From: Cellulosimicrobium funkei
GTDB taxonomy: Bacteria > Actinomycetota > Actinomycetes > Actinomycetales > Cellulomonadaceae
Assembly (NCBI RefSeq): GCF_004519295.1
Contig: NZ_SOZH01000006.1
Span: 290,625 to 354,624 of the forward strand
Reading direction: 5' to 3'
DNA length: 64,000 bases
Shown here: piece by piece, positions 8,335-16,818 of the stretch
How positions within the stretch are numbered: the first letter of the stretch is position 1
Layout of the letters: each line of letters opens with the position of its first letter
Program-made: the position numbers and the translations under genes
Notes under the pieces: generated by a model
Seen by the model: the letters and a program-made list of their open reading frames with translations, nothing else
What the model was told of the DNA's origin: nothing
Databases searched by the model: none

Positions 8335-10421
8335 GCGGGGCCGGCGCCGGGCTCGGTGCGTGGGCCGCGGTGTACGCGGGGTACGACGACGACGCCCTCG
8401 CCACGCTCGCGAGCCCGGGCCTCGTCCGGCGCGCCCGCAAGGACGTCGCGGCCGGGCGGGTCGAGCCGGTCGAGGCGCGCCCCGACGGCGTCGTGGTGTC
8501 CGTGGGCGGGGTGCGGGTCGAGCTCGACGCGCGCGGTCCCGCCGGGGCGCGGTGCGCGTGCCCGACGCCGGGCACGTGCCAGCACGTCGTGGCCGCGAGC
8601 CTGTGGGCGCGGGAGGCGGGTGCCGCACCCGCGGCGGCTCCCGCCGCGGCAGGTGACGGCGCGGCGCCGTCCGCCCCCGCCCCGGACCCGGTGGCGGAGA
8701 TCCTCGCGCTCGACCCGCGCGTCGCGCACCGTGCCGCGGGCGCCGCCGTCGTGCGGGCGGTCGCCGAGACCGTGCCTGCTGATCCCGTGGAGGGGGCGGT
8801 CGGTGGGCCGCCGGTGGAGGTGGCGGTCGACGGCCCGCGCGCGGAGGTCTCGTGGCCCGGCGCGCCGCGCGTCACGTACGTCGCGGGGGCGGGGTTCCCG
8901 GGGATGCTCGTGACCCGCGAGGGGGCGGCGTGGAGCGACGCCGACGAGCGCCGGTGGCGGCTGCAGGCGCTCGTGCACGTGTGGCGTGCGCACGGCCGGC
9001 CGTGGCCCTGGCCCTGGCCCGAGCGGGCCGCCGCGACGCCGCGTGCCACGGGCGTCCCCGACGCCCGGGCGGTGGCCGACGAGGTCGTGCGCGCGGTCGA
9101 GCGGCTGCTCGACGTCGGGCTCTCGCACGTCGGCCGCGACGACCTGGAGGAGCTGCGCGGTGCGGGCGTGGTGGCGCGGCTCGGCCGGCGGCCCGCGGTC
9201 CAGCGTCTCGTCACGTCCGCGGTCGGGCGGCTCGAGGCGCTCGCGGACCGCCGCGACGCGGTCGACGAGACGGACTGCCTCCTCGCGCTGGCCGAGCTGT
9301 GGGCGTACGTGCAGGCGGAGCCCCCGCGCGACGCCGGCACGCCCGACGAGCGCCCGACCGACCTCGCGCGGGTCGTGCCGCTCGGTGCACGGTGGTGGGT
9401 CGCGGCGTCGGGCGCGCGGGGTGTGACCGTGCACCTGTGGGACGCGGACGCCGGGCGCGTGCGGTCGGTCACCACCGGCCGCCCGCCGGGCGCCGACCCG
9501 ACCTTCCGGCGCTCGTGGGACCTCCCGCTCGTCTGGGGCCGCTCGGTCGAGGCGCTGTGCCGCGGCCCGTTCGCGCTGCGGGGCGCGACCGAGCGCGCGG
9601 ATACCGGGCTGCGCGCGGGCGAGGGGCCCGCCGTCGAGCCGCTCGGGGCGCTCGACGCCGACGAGCTCCGCGACGTCGCGGCCCGCACCGCGACGACCCC
9701 GCCGCGGGCCGAGGCCGGGTTCGGCCGGGCGCCCGCCGCCGTGCGGGTCGTCATGGTGCGCGAGGCAGGGGCGATCGGCCTCGACGAGGTCGCCCAGGAG
9801 CTCACCTGGACGCTGGTCGCGGCGGACGGCGCGGAGACGGTCGTGCGCGTCGACGCCGCGGACGAGGCGGCGTGCGACACCCTGCTCGGGGTCGCGGCGG
9901 GGAACCGGCGCGTGGTCGCCGTCGCCGTCGAGCGCGACCTCGCGTCGCGGCGCGACGAGGCCGTCGGGCTGTTCGTCGACCGCCCGGGCGAGGGCCTCGA
10001 CGTCGTCGTCCCGACGCTGACGCCGGCGTACGACCACCGGGCGTGGTCGACCCCGTGGACCCGGCTCCGCGCCCGGGTGCGGTCGCTGCGCGGGCGTGCC
10101 GGCACGCACGCGAGGGAGGTGGTCGTGCCCACGCCCGTCGAGGACGTGTGCGACACGCTGCTCGACACGGTCGTGGCGCTCGCCGCCACGGGGCGCCGGC
10201 ACCTCACGCCCCACCAGGCGAGCGCGCTCGCGCGCGCCGCGCGCACCGCCGACGACCTCGGGGCGACGACGCTCGCCGCCACGGTCAGCCTCGTCGCGCA
10301 CGAGCCCGACGCGGCCCGGCTCCTGCGGGCCGGCTTCGTCGCGTCCCGGGGTCGGACGCTCGCGCGCGCCGTGGCCGCCGCGCCCGACCCCGGGCCCCGA
10401 GCACGGGAGGCGAGCGCGTGA
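8331..10421 (+). CDS. SWIM zinc-finger protein (YehQ-like)
   Basis: A 696-residue protein starting at a GTG within a GTGA overlap with the VWA stop. The SWIM finger CxCx(n)CxH is visible as CACPTPGTCQH near residue 79. It is followed by an Ala/Pro-rich linker (~100-120) and a long helical region with a WPWPWP-type tract near residue 224. SWIM domains bind zinc and mediate DNA or protein contacts. In this cluster the protein probably targets the MoxR-VWA machine. Gene order matches E. coli yehQ. Its own stop again overlaps the next start by 4 bp, coupling it to the DNA polymerase gene. Confidence 0.88.
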   Translation: MSGAGAGLGAWAAVYAGYDDDALATLASPGLVRRARKDVAAGRVEPVEARPDGVVVSVGGVRVELDARGPAGARCACPTPGTCQHVVAASLWAREAGAAPAAAPAAAGDGAAPSAPAPDPVAEILALDPRVAHRAAGAAVVRAVAETVPADPVEGAVGGPPVEVAVDGPRAEVSWPGAPRVTYVAGAGFPGMLVTREGAAWSDADERRWRLQALVHVWRAHGRPWPWPWPERAAATPRATGVPDARAVADEVVRAVERLLDVGLSHVGRDDLEELRGAGVVARLGRRPAVQRLVTSAVGRLEALADRRDAVDETDCLLALAELWAYVQAEPPRDAGTPDERPTDLARVVPLGARWWVAASGARGVTVHLWDADAGRVRSVTTGRPPGADPTFRRSWDLPLVWGRSVEALCRGPFALRGATERADTGLRAGEGPAVEPLGALDADELRDVAARTATTPPRAEAGFGRAPAAVRVVMVREAGAIGLDEVAQELTWTLVAADGAETVVRVDAADEAACDTLLGVAAGNRRVVAVAVERDLASRRDEAVGLFVDRPGEGLDVVVPTLTPAYDHRAWSTPWTRLRARVRSLRGRAGTHAREVVVPTPVEDVCDTLLDTVVALAATGRRHLTPHQASALARAARTADDLGATTLAATVSLVAHEPDAARLLRAGFVASRGRTLARAVAAAPDPGPRAREASA

Positions 10422-12109
10422 GCACCTACGCCGTCCACGTCGGCTCGCCCGGACGGGCCCGGGTCGAGCACGTCGCGGACGGTCCGCCGGACCCGGTCCG
10501 CGAGACCTGGGACGACACGAACCGTTGGTACCCGCCCCTGCTCGCGGCCGGGCGGCGCGTGGAGCGGTCGCACGACCTGCGCCTGTCCCACGTGCTGCTA
10601 CGACGCTCGTGGCTCGTCGCGGGCACGCCGTTCGCGCGCCGCGACCCCGGGCCGTGGGACGCCCTCGCCGCGGTGCCGGCCGGGCGCGACCCGTCCGTGC
10701 CGCCGCAGCCCGTCGGGCTGTTCGAGCTCGGCGCGCAGGACGGCCCGAGCGTGCGGCTTGACCCGGTCGCGGAGCTCCGCGACCAGCTCGCGACCGTCGC
10801 CGCCGCGGACGGGCCGGACGCCGCTGGGCGGCTGCGGCTCCTGCTGGCCGCTGAGTCCGCGGGCGCACTCGTCGCCGCCGAGATGCACCACGCGGGCGTG
10901 CCGTGGCGCGCCGACGTGCACGACGCGATCCTCAGCGGCGAGCTCGGGCCGCGGCCGCGGCCGGGCGAGCGGCCCGCGCGCATGGAGGAGCTCGTCGCGC
11001 GCATCCGTACGGCGCTCGACGCGCCGCCCACGCTCAACCCCGACTCCCACCCCGACCTGCTCAAGGCGCTGCAGTACGCGGGCGTCGGCGTGCGGTCCCT
11101 GCGCAAGGGAGAGCTCGAGCGCACGGACCACCCCGTCGTCGAGCCGCTGCTGGAGTACAAGAAGCTCGCGCGGCTCCTCACGGCGAACGGCTGGGCGTGG
11201 CTCGACACCTGGGTGCACGACGGCCGGTTCCGTACCGAGTACGTCGTGGGCGGGGTCGTCACGGGCCGGTGGGCGTCGAGCGGCGGGGGAGCGCTGCAGC
11301 TCCCGAAGCAGGTGCGGCGCGCCGTCGTCGCGGACCCGGGCTGGCGGCTCGTCGTGGCCGACGCCGCGCAGCTCGAGCCGCGCGTGCTCGCCGGGCTCGC
11401 GCACGACGAGCGCATGGCCGCCGCGGGTCGCGGCGGCGACATGTACGCGGGGATCGTCGCGTCGGGCGCCGTCGCGACCCGCGACCACGCGAAGGTGGGG
11501 ATGCTCGGCGCGATGTACGGCGGCACGACCGGCGACAGCGCGCTCGTGCTCCCGCGGCTCGCGAAGGCGTTCCCCGACGCCATCGGCCTCGTGGAGCGCG
11601 CCGCCCAGGCGGGTGAGCGCGGGGAGGTCGTCTCGACGCTCCTCGGCCGCAGCTCCCCGCGCCCCGGCGAGTCGTGGCACGCCGCGCAGGACGGGGCGTA
11701 CGCGGTCGAGGAGGTCGGTGCCACGGAGGACGCCGCGTCCGGGGCCGACGCGCAGGCGCGGGCCCGGTCGTACACGCGGGCCTGGGGTCGGTTCACGCGA
11801 AACTTCGTCGTGCAGGGCACCGCCGCCGAGTGGGCGCTGTGCTGGCTCGCGTCGATCCGGCGGCGCCTCTGGGACCTGCCCCTCGCCGCGACCCCCGGGG
11901 CGGCGCCCGCCCCGTTCGCCGACCGGGCGCACCTCGTCTTCTTCCTGCACGACGAGGTCGTCGTGCACGCGCCGGCCGAGCTCGCCGAGACGGTCGCGCA
12001 CGAGGTCCGCGCCGCGGCGGCCGAGGCGGGTCGCCTCCTGTTCGGCGACTTCCCGGTCGACTTCCCGCTCACGGTCGCGGTCGTCGACCACTACGCCGAG
12101 GCGAAGTGA
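10418..12109 (+). CDS. Family A DNA polymerase, actinobacterial bifunctional exonuclease/polymerase-like type
   Basis: A 563-residue family A polymerase. Motif A is DAAQLEPRVLAGLAHDERM (about residue 317), motif B is KVGMLGAMYGG (about residue 360), and motif C is FFLHDEVVVHA (about residue 508) with the catalytic His-Asp-Glu. All key polymerase residues look intact. The N-terminal ~200 residues occupy the place of the 3'-5' exonuclease domain, but I see no convincing Asp-x-Glu exonuclease motif, so proofreading is doubtful. It is shorter than replicative PolA (about 900 residues) and lacks the 5' nuclease. The GTG start overlaps the SWIM stop. The family is common in Actinobacteria and is distinct from the housekeeping polA. 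Confidence 0.85.
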   Translation: MSTYAVHVGSPGRARVEHVADGPPDPVRETWDDTNRWYPPLLAAGRRVERSHDLRLSHVLLRRSWLVAGTPFARRDPGPWDALAAVPAGRDPSVPPQPVGLFELGAQDGPSVRLDPVAELRDQLATVAAADGPDAAGRLRLLLAAESAGALVAAEMHHAGVPWRADVHDAILSGELGPRPRPGERPARMEELVARIRTALDAPPTLNPDSHPDLLKALQYAGVGVRSLRKGELERTDHPVVEPLLEYKKLARLLTANGWAWLDTWVHDGRFRTEYVVGGVVTGRWASSGGGALQLPKQVRRAVVADPGWRLVVADAAQLEPRVLAGLAHDERMAAAGRGGDMYAGIVASGAVATRDHAKVGMLGAMYGGTTGDSALVLPRLAKAFPDAIGLVERAAQAGERGEVVSTLLGRSSPRPGESWHAAQDGAYAVEEVGATEDAASGADAQARARSYTRAWGRFTRNFVVQGTAAEWALCWLASIRRRLWDLPLAATPGAAPAPFADRAHLVFFLHDEVVVHAPAELAETVAHEVRAAAAEAGRLLFGDFPVDFPLTVAVVDHYAEAK

Positions 12110-12137
12110 GACGCGGCGGGCAGGACGCCCGGCGTCG

Positions 12138-12626
12138 TCACCGCCGCGGCTCCCCGCGGTACGTGCCGAAGGACCAGAGGTTCCCCTCGGGGTCCCGGAG
12201 CACGAGCTCGCGGCTCCCGTAGTCCGTGTCCCGCAGCGGCACGACGACGCGACCGCCGGTACCCGGCACGCGCTCGCGCAGCCGGGCGTCGAGCGCCTCG
12301 ATCGCGGCGTCGTCGGGCACGACGGCGTACGTGCCGCACGTCCCCGGCTCGCGCGACCACTCCCGCTCGGGGGAGTGGCTGCCGAGCATGATCCCGCCGC
12401 CGTACGGCCAGTCGAGCTGGGCGTGCGCGACGTCGCGGTCGTCGCCCGCCATGACGGCCGTCGCGACGAACCCGACGACGTCGGTGAGGAACGCGATGAG
12501 CGCGCGGGCGTCGCGCGCCTGGAGGGTGGGCCAGACCTGGGGGCTCGGCGTCCCGGTCGGCGTCCCGGCCGCGTCGGCGGCGGGTGCGTGGTCAGTGGTG
12601 TCCCGGGTGCTCTCGTGGATGCTCAT
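12138..12626 (-). CDS. VOC/glyoxalase-fold family protein
   Basis: A 162-residue protein. After a ~30-residue low-complexity N-terminus it shows the beta-alpha-beta-beta-beta repeats of the vicinal oxygen chelate fold (ARDARALIAFLTDVVGF; DYGSRELVLRDPEGNLWSFG). The terminal pattern D-P-E-G-N-x-W resembles the PhnB/glyoxalase-like subgroup. The substrate cannot be told from sequence. The ATG start lies 35 bp inside the 3' end of the upstream AraC gene, so the two are co-transcribed and the AraC protein probably controls or accompanies this enzyme. Confidence 0.8.
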   Translation of the reverse strand: MSIHESTRDTTDHAPAADAAGTPTGTPSPQVWPTLQARDARALIAFLTDVVGFVATAVMAGDDRDVAHAQLDWPYGGGIMLGSHSPEREWSREPGTCGTYAVVPDDAAIEALDARLRERVPGTGGRVVVPLRDTDYGSRELVLRDPEGNLWSFGTYRGEPRR

Positions 12627-13497
12627 GGTCCCAGGCTGGGCCGTCGGTGTGGCCCCCGGCTTGGATGTTCCCGAGCTCCTCCCGGACCCACCCGGTCGGG
12701 GTCGTACCGGCGAACCGCCGGAAGTCGCGCACGAGGTGGGAGTGGTCGGCGTACCCGGCGCTCGCGGCGACGTCCGCGAGCGTGCGGGGCCCGCGGCCGA
12801 GGGCGCGGCGCTGCACCGCGCGACGGGCGGCGTCGAACCGCGCGAGCCCGCGCGCCGCGCGCGGCGAGACCCCGAGCTCCGTCCGGAACAGCGTCTCCAA
12901 GCGGCGCTCGCCCAGCGCCACGTGGCGGGCCACGTCCCGGACCCGGGCGCGCCCGTGCGTGCGCACGAGCACCCGCCACGCCTCCGCGACCTCGGGGCGC
13001 ACGCCGTCGCGCCGGGCGACGGAGCCACCCGGCGCGACGCCCCCGGGCTGCGTGAGCACCGCCCGCACGGCGTCGAACGCCGCGGGCCACGAGCCCGCCT
13101 CGGCCACCTGCTCGCGCAACCGCTCGGCGACCGGTCCGAGCACCGCGTCCGCGTCCTCGACGAGGCCGAGGTCGCCGGCCCGGACGCCGAGCAGCTCCCG
13201 GCACGCGAGGGGGTCGAGGGCGAGCTGCACGCCCGCCTGCTCGGGCGGCTGGTGGATGTAGGCGGGCCGCGTGTGCAGACCGCCGACGAGCGAGGCGTAG
13301 CCCACCGGGGCGTCGTCCGGCCCGACCGCCGTCGGCACGGCGCCCGCGGTGCTCACGACGAGCGTGAGCCACGGCGACGGCAGGCCGCGGTGGACGGACG
13401 GCGTGCCGTCCGTCGTCGCGGTCCGCAGGCGGTAGCCGACCATCGACACGACGCCGGGCGGCAGCGCCGGCGGCAGGGCTCGCACGTACTCGTGCAC
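12592..13497 (-). CDS. AraC-family transcriptional regulator
   Basis: A 301-residue regulator with a GTG start (MHEYVRALPP). The N-terminal ~180 residues form a sensor domain without similarity I can name. The C-terminal ~100 residues carry two helix-turn-helices of AraC type, including RDVARHVALGERRLETLFR and LADVAASAGYADHSHLVRDF, the latter matching the family signature (A..GF.D.S.F.R.F). It overlaps the downstream VOC gene by 35 bp, so the two form an operon. A Gly/His-rich tail ends the protein. Confidence 0.85.
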   Translation of the reverse strand: MHEYVRALPPALPPGVVSMVGYRLRTATTDGTPSVHRGLPSPWLTLVVSTAGAVPTAVGPDDAPVGYASLVGGLHTRPAYIHQPPEQAGVQLALDPLACRELLGVRAGDLGLVEDADAVLGPVAERLREQVAEAGSWPAAFDAVRAVLTQPGGVAPGGSVARRDGVRPEVAEAWRVLVRTHGRARVRDVARHVALGERRLETLFRTELGVSPRAARGLARFDAARRAVQRRALGRGPRTLADVAASAGYADHSHLVRDFRRFAGTTPTGWVREELGNIQAGGHTDGPAWDHEHPREHPGHH

Positions 13498-13514
13498 GGC
13501 TCCAGGCTAGGCAC

Positions 13515-15227
13515 TCACGTCGCGGGCCGCAGACCGCGCACCTGCGGGACGTCGGTGCCGCTCGCCGCGCGGCGCACGTGGGAGCGCGCGTGCTCGACGG
13601 CGGCGTCGAGCGTGTCGAACAGGTGGTTCTCGTGCCGGAGCTCGGCGAGCGCGCCGACGTTCGTGAGCAGCGCGCGGTGCCGGTCCTGGACGCCCTTGAC
13701 GAGGACGGTCACGCCGCGCGCCTCGAGGCCCTCGATGAGCCCGCCGAGCGCCTTCGCCCCGGTCGCGTCGACCATGCGGAGCTGGGAGAGCCGCAGGACG
13801 ACGACCGCGACGTCCTCGTGCGCCGAGGCGTCGGTCACCTCGGCGAGCACGCGGTCGGCGGCGCCGAAGAACATGGACCCCTCGAGCCGGAAGAGCGCGA
13901 CGTGCTCGTCACCCGGCTCGGCGGGGCCGGGCAGCGGCTCGCGGTGGACCCCGGAGGCGCGGGCGACGGTCCGCAGCGCGAAGAACGCGGCGACGAGGAT
14001 GCCGATCTCGATGGCCTGCACGAGGTCGAACGCGACGGTGACGACGGCGGTCACGGCGAAGGTCGCCGCGCTGGAGCGCCCGGCGCCGACGATGGAGCGG
14101 ATCGTGCGCCCGCCGATCATCCGGAAGCTCGTCACCATGAGGACGCCGGCGAGCGCGGCGAGCGGGATCCGCGAGACCGGGCCGGTGGCGAGGTACATGA
14201 CCGCGAGGATCACGACCGCGTGCACGACGGCGGCGAGCCGCGTGCGGGCGCCGGAGCGCACGTTGACCGCGGTGCGGGCGATGGCCCCCGTGGCGGGCAT
14301 GCCGCCGAAGAGGCCGCTGGCGACGGAGGCGACGCCCTGTCCGACGAGCTCCCGGTCGGGCTGGTAGACGGAACCGCCGCCGGGCCCGGACCGCACCATG
14401 GTCGCCGCGACGCGCGCGGACAGCAGGGACTCGATCGCGGCGAGCGCGGCGATGGCGAGCGCGGCGCCGCCGAGGTCGCGCAGCGCGCCGGGCGTGACCG
14501 ACGGCAGGACGGGCGCGGGCAGCGACGACGGCAGCGCGCCGATGCGCGGGACGGGCGCGCCGAGCACCTCGACGAGGACGGTGGCGAGCACGACCGCGAC
14601 GAGCGACGCGGGGATCCCGGCGTGGAGCCGGGGGAGCAGCACCATGGTCGCGGCGACGAGCGCGACGCAGCCGAGCGTCCACAGCACCGGGGCGGCGGGC
14701 ACGTCGGTGACGGCGGAGCGCACGGCCTTCACGGCGGACACGAGGGTGTTGTGGCCGGGCGCGACCTCGACGCCGACCGCGGCCGGGACCTGCTGGAGGA
14801 AGATGATGCACGCGATCCCGAGCGTGAACCCCTCGACGACCGGCCACGGGATGTACGTGACGACGCGCCCGAGCCGGGCGAGCCCGGCGACGAGGACCAC
14901 GAGCCCGGCGAGGACGGTGACGAGCGCGACGGAGCCCGGCCCGTGCGTGACGACGACCGGCGCGAGCACGACCGCCATCGCCCCGGTCGGTCCGGACACC
15001 TGGTGGTTCGACCCGCCGAGGACCGCCGCGACGACGCCGGCGACGACGGCGGTGACGAGCCCGGCAGCGGCCCCGACGCCGGAGCTGACGCCGAACGCGA
15101 GCGCGAGCGGGAGCGCGACGACGCCCACGGTGACGCCGGCGAGGAGGTCGGCGCGCAGGGTCCGGGGGCGCAGGTCGTAGTCGGAGCGTCGGGGCAGCAG
15201 GTCGCGGACGGCGGCGAGGCGGTTCAT
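13515..15227 (-). CDS. SulP-family anion permease with STAS domain
   Basis: A 570-residue SLC26/SulP transporter. The start chosen (MNRLAAVRDLLPRR) lies in an ATGA overlap with the ArsR stop. The N-terminal family motif DLLAGVTVGVVALPLALAFG (residues ~28-47) is followed by about ten to twelve membrane segments. The C-terminal STAS domain (~450-565) contains RMVDATGAKALGGL, the usual D(S/A)TG turn. SulP proteins carry sulfate, bicarbonate, chloride or dicarboxylates; the substrate here is not evident. Coupling to an ArsR-type repressor with its own operator implies ligand- or metal-responsive expression. Confidence 0.9.
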   Translation of the reverse strand: MNRLAAVRDLLPRRSDYDLRPRTLRADLLAGVTVGVVALPLALAFGVSSGVGAAAGLVTAVVAGVVAAVLGGSNHQVSGPTGAMAVVLAPVVVTHGPGSVALVTVLAGLVVLVAGLARLGRVVTYIPWPVVEGFTLGIACIIFLQQVPAAVGVEVAPGHNTLVSAVKAVRSAVTDVPAAPVLWTLGCVALVAATMVLLPRLHAGIPASLVAVVLATVLVEVLGAPVPRIGALPSSLPAPVLPSVTPGALRDLGGAALAIAALAAIESLLSARVAATMVRSGPGGGSVYQPDRELVGQGVASVASGLFGGMPATGAIARTAVNVRSGARTRLAAVVHAVVILAVMYLATGPVSRIPLAALAGVLMVTSFRMIGGRTIRSIVGAGRSSAATFAVTAVVTVAFDLVQAIEIGILVAAFFALRTVARASGVHREPLPGPAEPGDEHVALFRLEGSMFFGAADRVLAEVTDASAHEDVAVVVLRLSQLRMVDATGAKALGGLIEGLEARGVTVLVKGVQDRHRALLTNVGALAELRHENHLFDTLDAAVEHARSHVRRAASGTDVPQVRGLRPAT

Positions 15228-15685
15228 GCCGAGGGGAACGACGCGGTGGTCGCGTCGAGCACCGCGCGCGCGGACGCGCCGGGCAGGGCCGGGAGCCGGC
15301 GCGCGGCCTCGAGCTGGTCGGACGCGCCGGCGAGGTTCGACAGGAGGAACGCCCGCGCGACGACGAGGAGCTCGGCGACGAGCGGTTCGGCGAGGCGGTA
15401 CTCGACGGCGTTCCCGCTGCGCGTCGAGGTGACGACACCCGCCCGGCGCAGCACCGCGAGGTGCTGGGAGAGCTGGGACGCCTCGCACCCGGTGACGTCG
15501 AGCAGCACGGAGACGGGCGCCGTGTGGTCGGCGTCGGCGGCGAGGACCTCGAGCACCTGGATGCGCGTGGGGTGCGCGAGGCACCGGAAGAGCTCGGCCT
15601 TGATGCGGTAGAGGGGCGCGGTCTCGTCGGTGCCGGGGGCGCCGTCGTCGGGTCGGGGTGGGCGGGGCACGGGTCCTCCGGGCAA
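15224..15685 (-). CDS. ArsR/SmtB-family winged-helix repressor
   Basis: A 153-residue protein with a typical ArsR winged helix: FRCLAHPTRIQVLEVLAADA (~32-51), a recognition-helix region CEASQLSQHLAVLRRAGVV and wing STRSGNAVEYRL. The ELCVC metal-binding motif of ArsR is absent and only one Cys is seen at the HTH, so inducer sensing may be non-metal or use other ligands. It is the first gene of a two-gene operon with the SulP permease (4-bp overlap). A near-perfect palindrome lies just upstream and is the likely autoregulatory operator. Confidence 0.88.
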   Translation of the reverse strand: MPGGPVPRPPRPDDGAPGTDETAPLYRIKAELFRCLAHPTRIQVLEVLAADADHTAPVSVLLDVTGCEASQLSQHLAVLRRAGVVTSTRSGNAVEYRLAEPLVAELLVVARAFLLSNLAGASDQLEAARRLPALPGASARAVLDATTASFPSA

Positions 15686-15690
15686 CGGGA

Positions 15691-15712
15691 TGATGGCTTG
15701 CGCAATCCATCA
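15691..15712. promoter_or_regulatory. Probable ArsR operator palindrome
   Basis: A 22-bp imperfect palindrome with half-sites TGATGG and CCATCA around the core TTGCGCAA. Only the one base pair flanking the core on each side (C against T) departs from symmetry. It lies 6 bp upstream of the ArsR GTG start and 48 bp before the divergent Nif3-like gene, the expected place for an autorepressor site. Binding by this ArsR protein is inferred. Confidence 0.6.
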
Positions 15713-15760
15713 AACCATGGCGAGCGGCGTCCGGCGGCCCGCCCGGGATAGCCTGCCGCC

Positions 15761-16738
15761 ATGACCGCCGCGCCCGACCCGAGCACCGACACGCCTCCTG
15801 CGGACCCGGCGGCCGAGGGCGCGGGACACCCGACGCTCGGCCGCGTCGTGCGGACGCTCGACGAGCTGTACGCGCCCTCGACGGCAGAGGAGTGGGACGC
15901 CGTCGGCCTCGTCGCCGGTGACCCGGACGCGCCCGTGCGCAAGGTGCTGCTCGCCGTCGACCCCGTCGAGGAGGTCGCGGACGAGGCACTCGCGTGGGGC
16001 GCCGACCTGCTCGTCACGCACCACCCGCTGTTCCTGCGGCCCGTGCACTCCGTCGCCGCGACGACCTTCAAGGGCTCGCTCGTGCACCGCCTCATCCGGG
16101 GCGGCTGCGCGCTGTACGTCGCGCACACGAACGCCGACGCCGCGCAGCGCGGGGTCGCGGACGCCCTCGCCGACGCGCTCGACCTGCTGCACCGCGTCCC
16201 CCTCGTGCCGCACCCCGCGCCGTCGCCGCACGAGGCGGCCCGTACCGGCACCGGCCGCGTGGGCCGGCTCGCAGAGCCGACGACGTTGCGCGCGTTCGCG
16301 CAGCGCGTCGCGCAGGTGCTGCCCCCGACGGTGCAGGGCGTGCGCGTGGCGGGCGACCTCGACGCGCGCGTCGAGTCGGTGGCGGTCGTGGGTGGGTCCG
16401 GCGACTCGCTGTTCGACGCCGTGCGCGCGAGCGGGGCCGACGTCTACCTCACGTCCGACCTGCGCCACCACCCCGTGTCCGAGCTGCGCGAGCGCGCGCG
16501 GCTCGACGGCGGCGAGGCGGGGACGCCGTTCCTCGTCGACGTGCCGCACTACGCCTCGGAGTGGCCGTGGCTCCGCTACGCTGCCGAGGACCTCGTGCGC
16601 GTCCTCGCGCGCTCCGGCGCGGCCGTGGAGACGCGGGTCAGCACGCTCGTCACCGACCCGTGGACGGCGCGGTTCCCGTCCGCACCCGCCGACCCCGCAG
16701 CCGACGCCGGACCGCCCCGCGACACCGCGCAGGCCTGA
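15761..16738 (+). CDS. Nif3-like dinuclear metal centre protein
   Basis: A 325-residue Nif3/YbgI-type protein with the metal-binding motif DLLVTHHPLFLRPVHS near residue 83, AHTNADAAQRGV near residue 127 and a C-terminal FLVDVPHYASEWPW metal site. This family forms hexameric toroids with two metals per subunit; a GTP cyclohydrolase-like role has been proposed but is not settled. It heads the conserved actinobacterial operon Nif3, coiled-coil zinc-ribbon protein, RNase H/phosphatase (Rv2230c-Rv2228c in M. tuberculosis). The ATG start is divergent from the ArsR gene across the operator. Confidence 0.88.
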   Translation: MTAAPDPSTDTPPADPAAEGAGHPTLGRVVRTLDELYAPSTAEEWDAVGLVAGDPDAPVRKVLLAVDPVEEVADEALAWGADLLVTHHPLFLRPVHSVAATTFKGSLVHRLIRGGCALYVAHTNADAAQRGVADALADALDLLHRVPLVPHPAPSPHEAARTGTGRVGRLAEPTTLRAFAQRVAQVLPPTVQGVRVAGDLDARVESVAVVGGSGDSLFDAVRASGADVYLTSDLRHHPVSELRERARLDGGEAGTPFLVDVPHYASEWPWLRYAAEDLVRVLARSGAAVETRVSTLVTDPWTARFPSAPADPAADAGPPRDTAQA

Positions 16739-16818
16739 CGCCCGCCGCGCGTCGACCCGCACCCGTCCCCACCGACCCGCACGCCGGCCCCGTCCGGGGC
16801 CCACGAAAGGAACCACCC

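Noticed and set aside
13578..15611. 677-codon plus-strand frame rich in Asp, Gly and His
   Set aside because: Antisense to the SulP and ArsR genes; the composition is a typical mirror of GC-rich membrane-protein coding.
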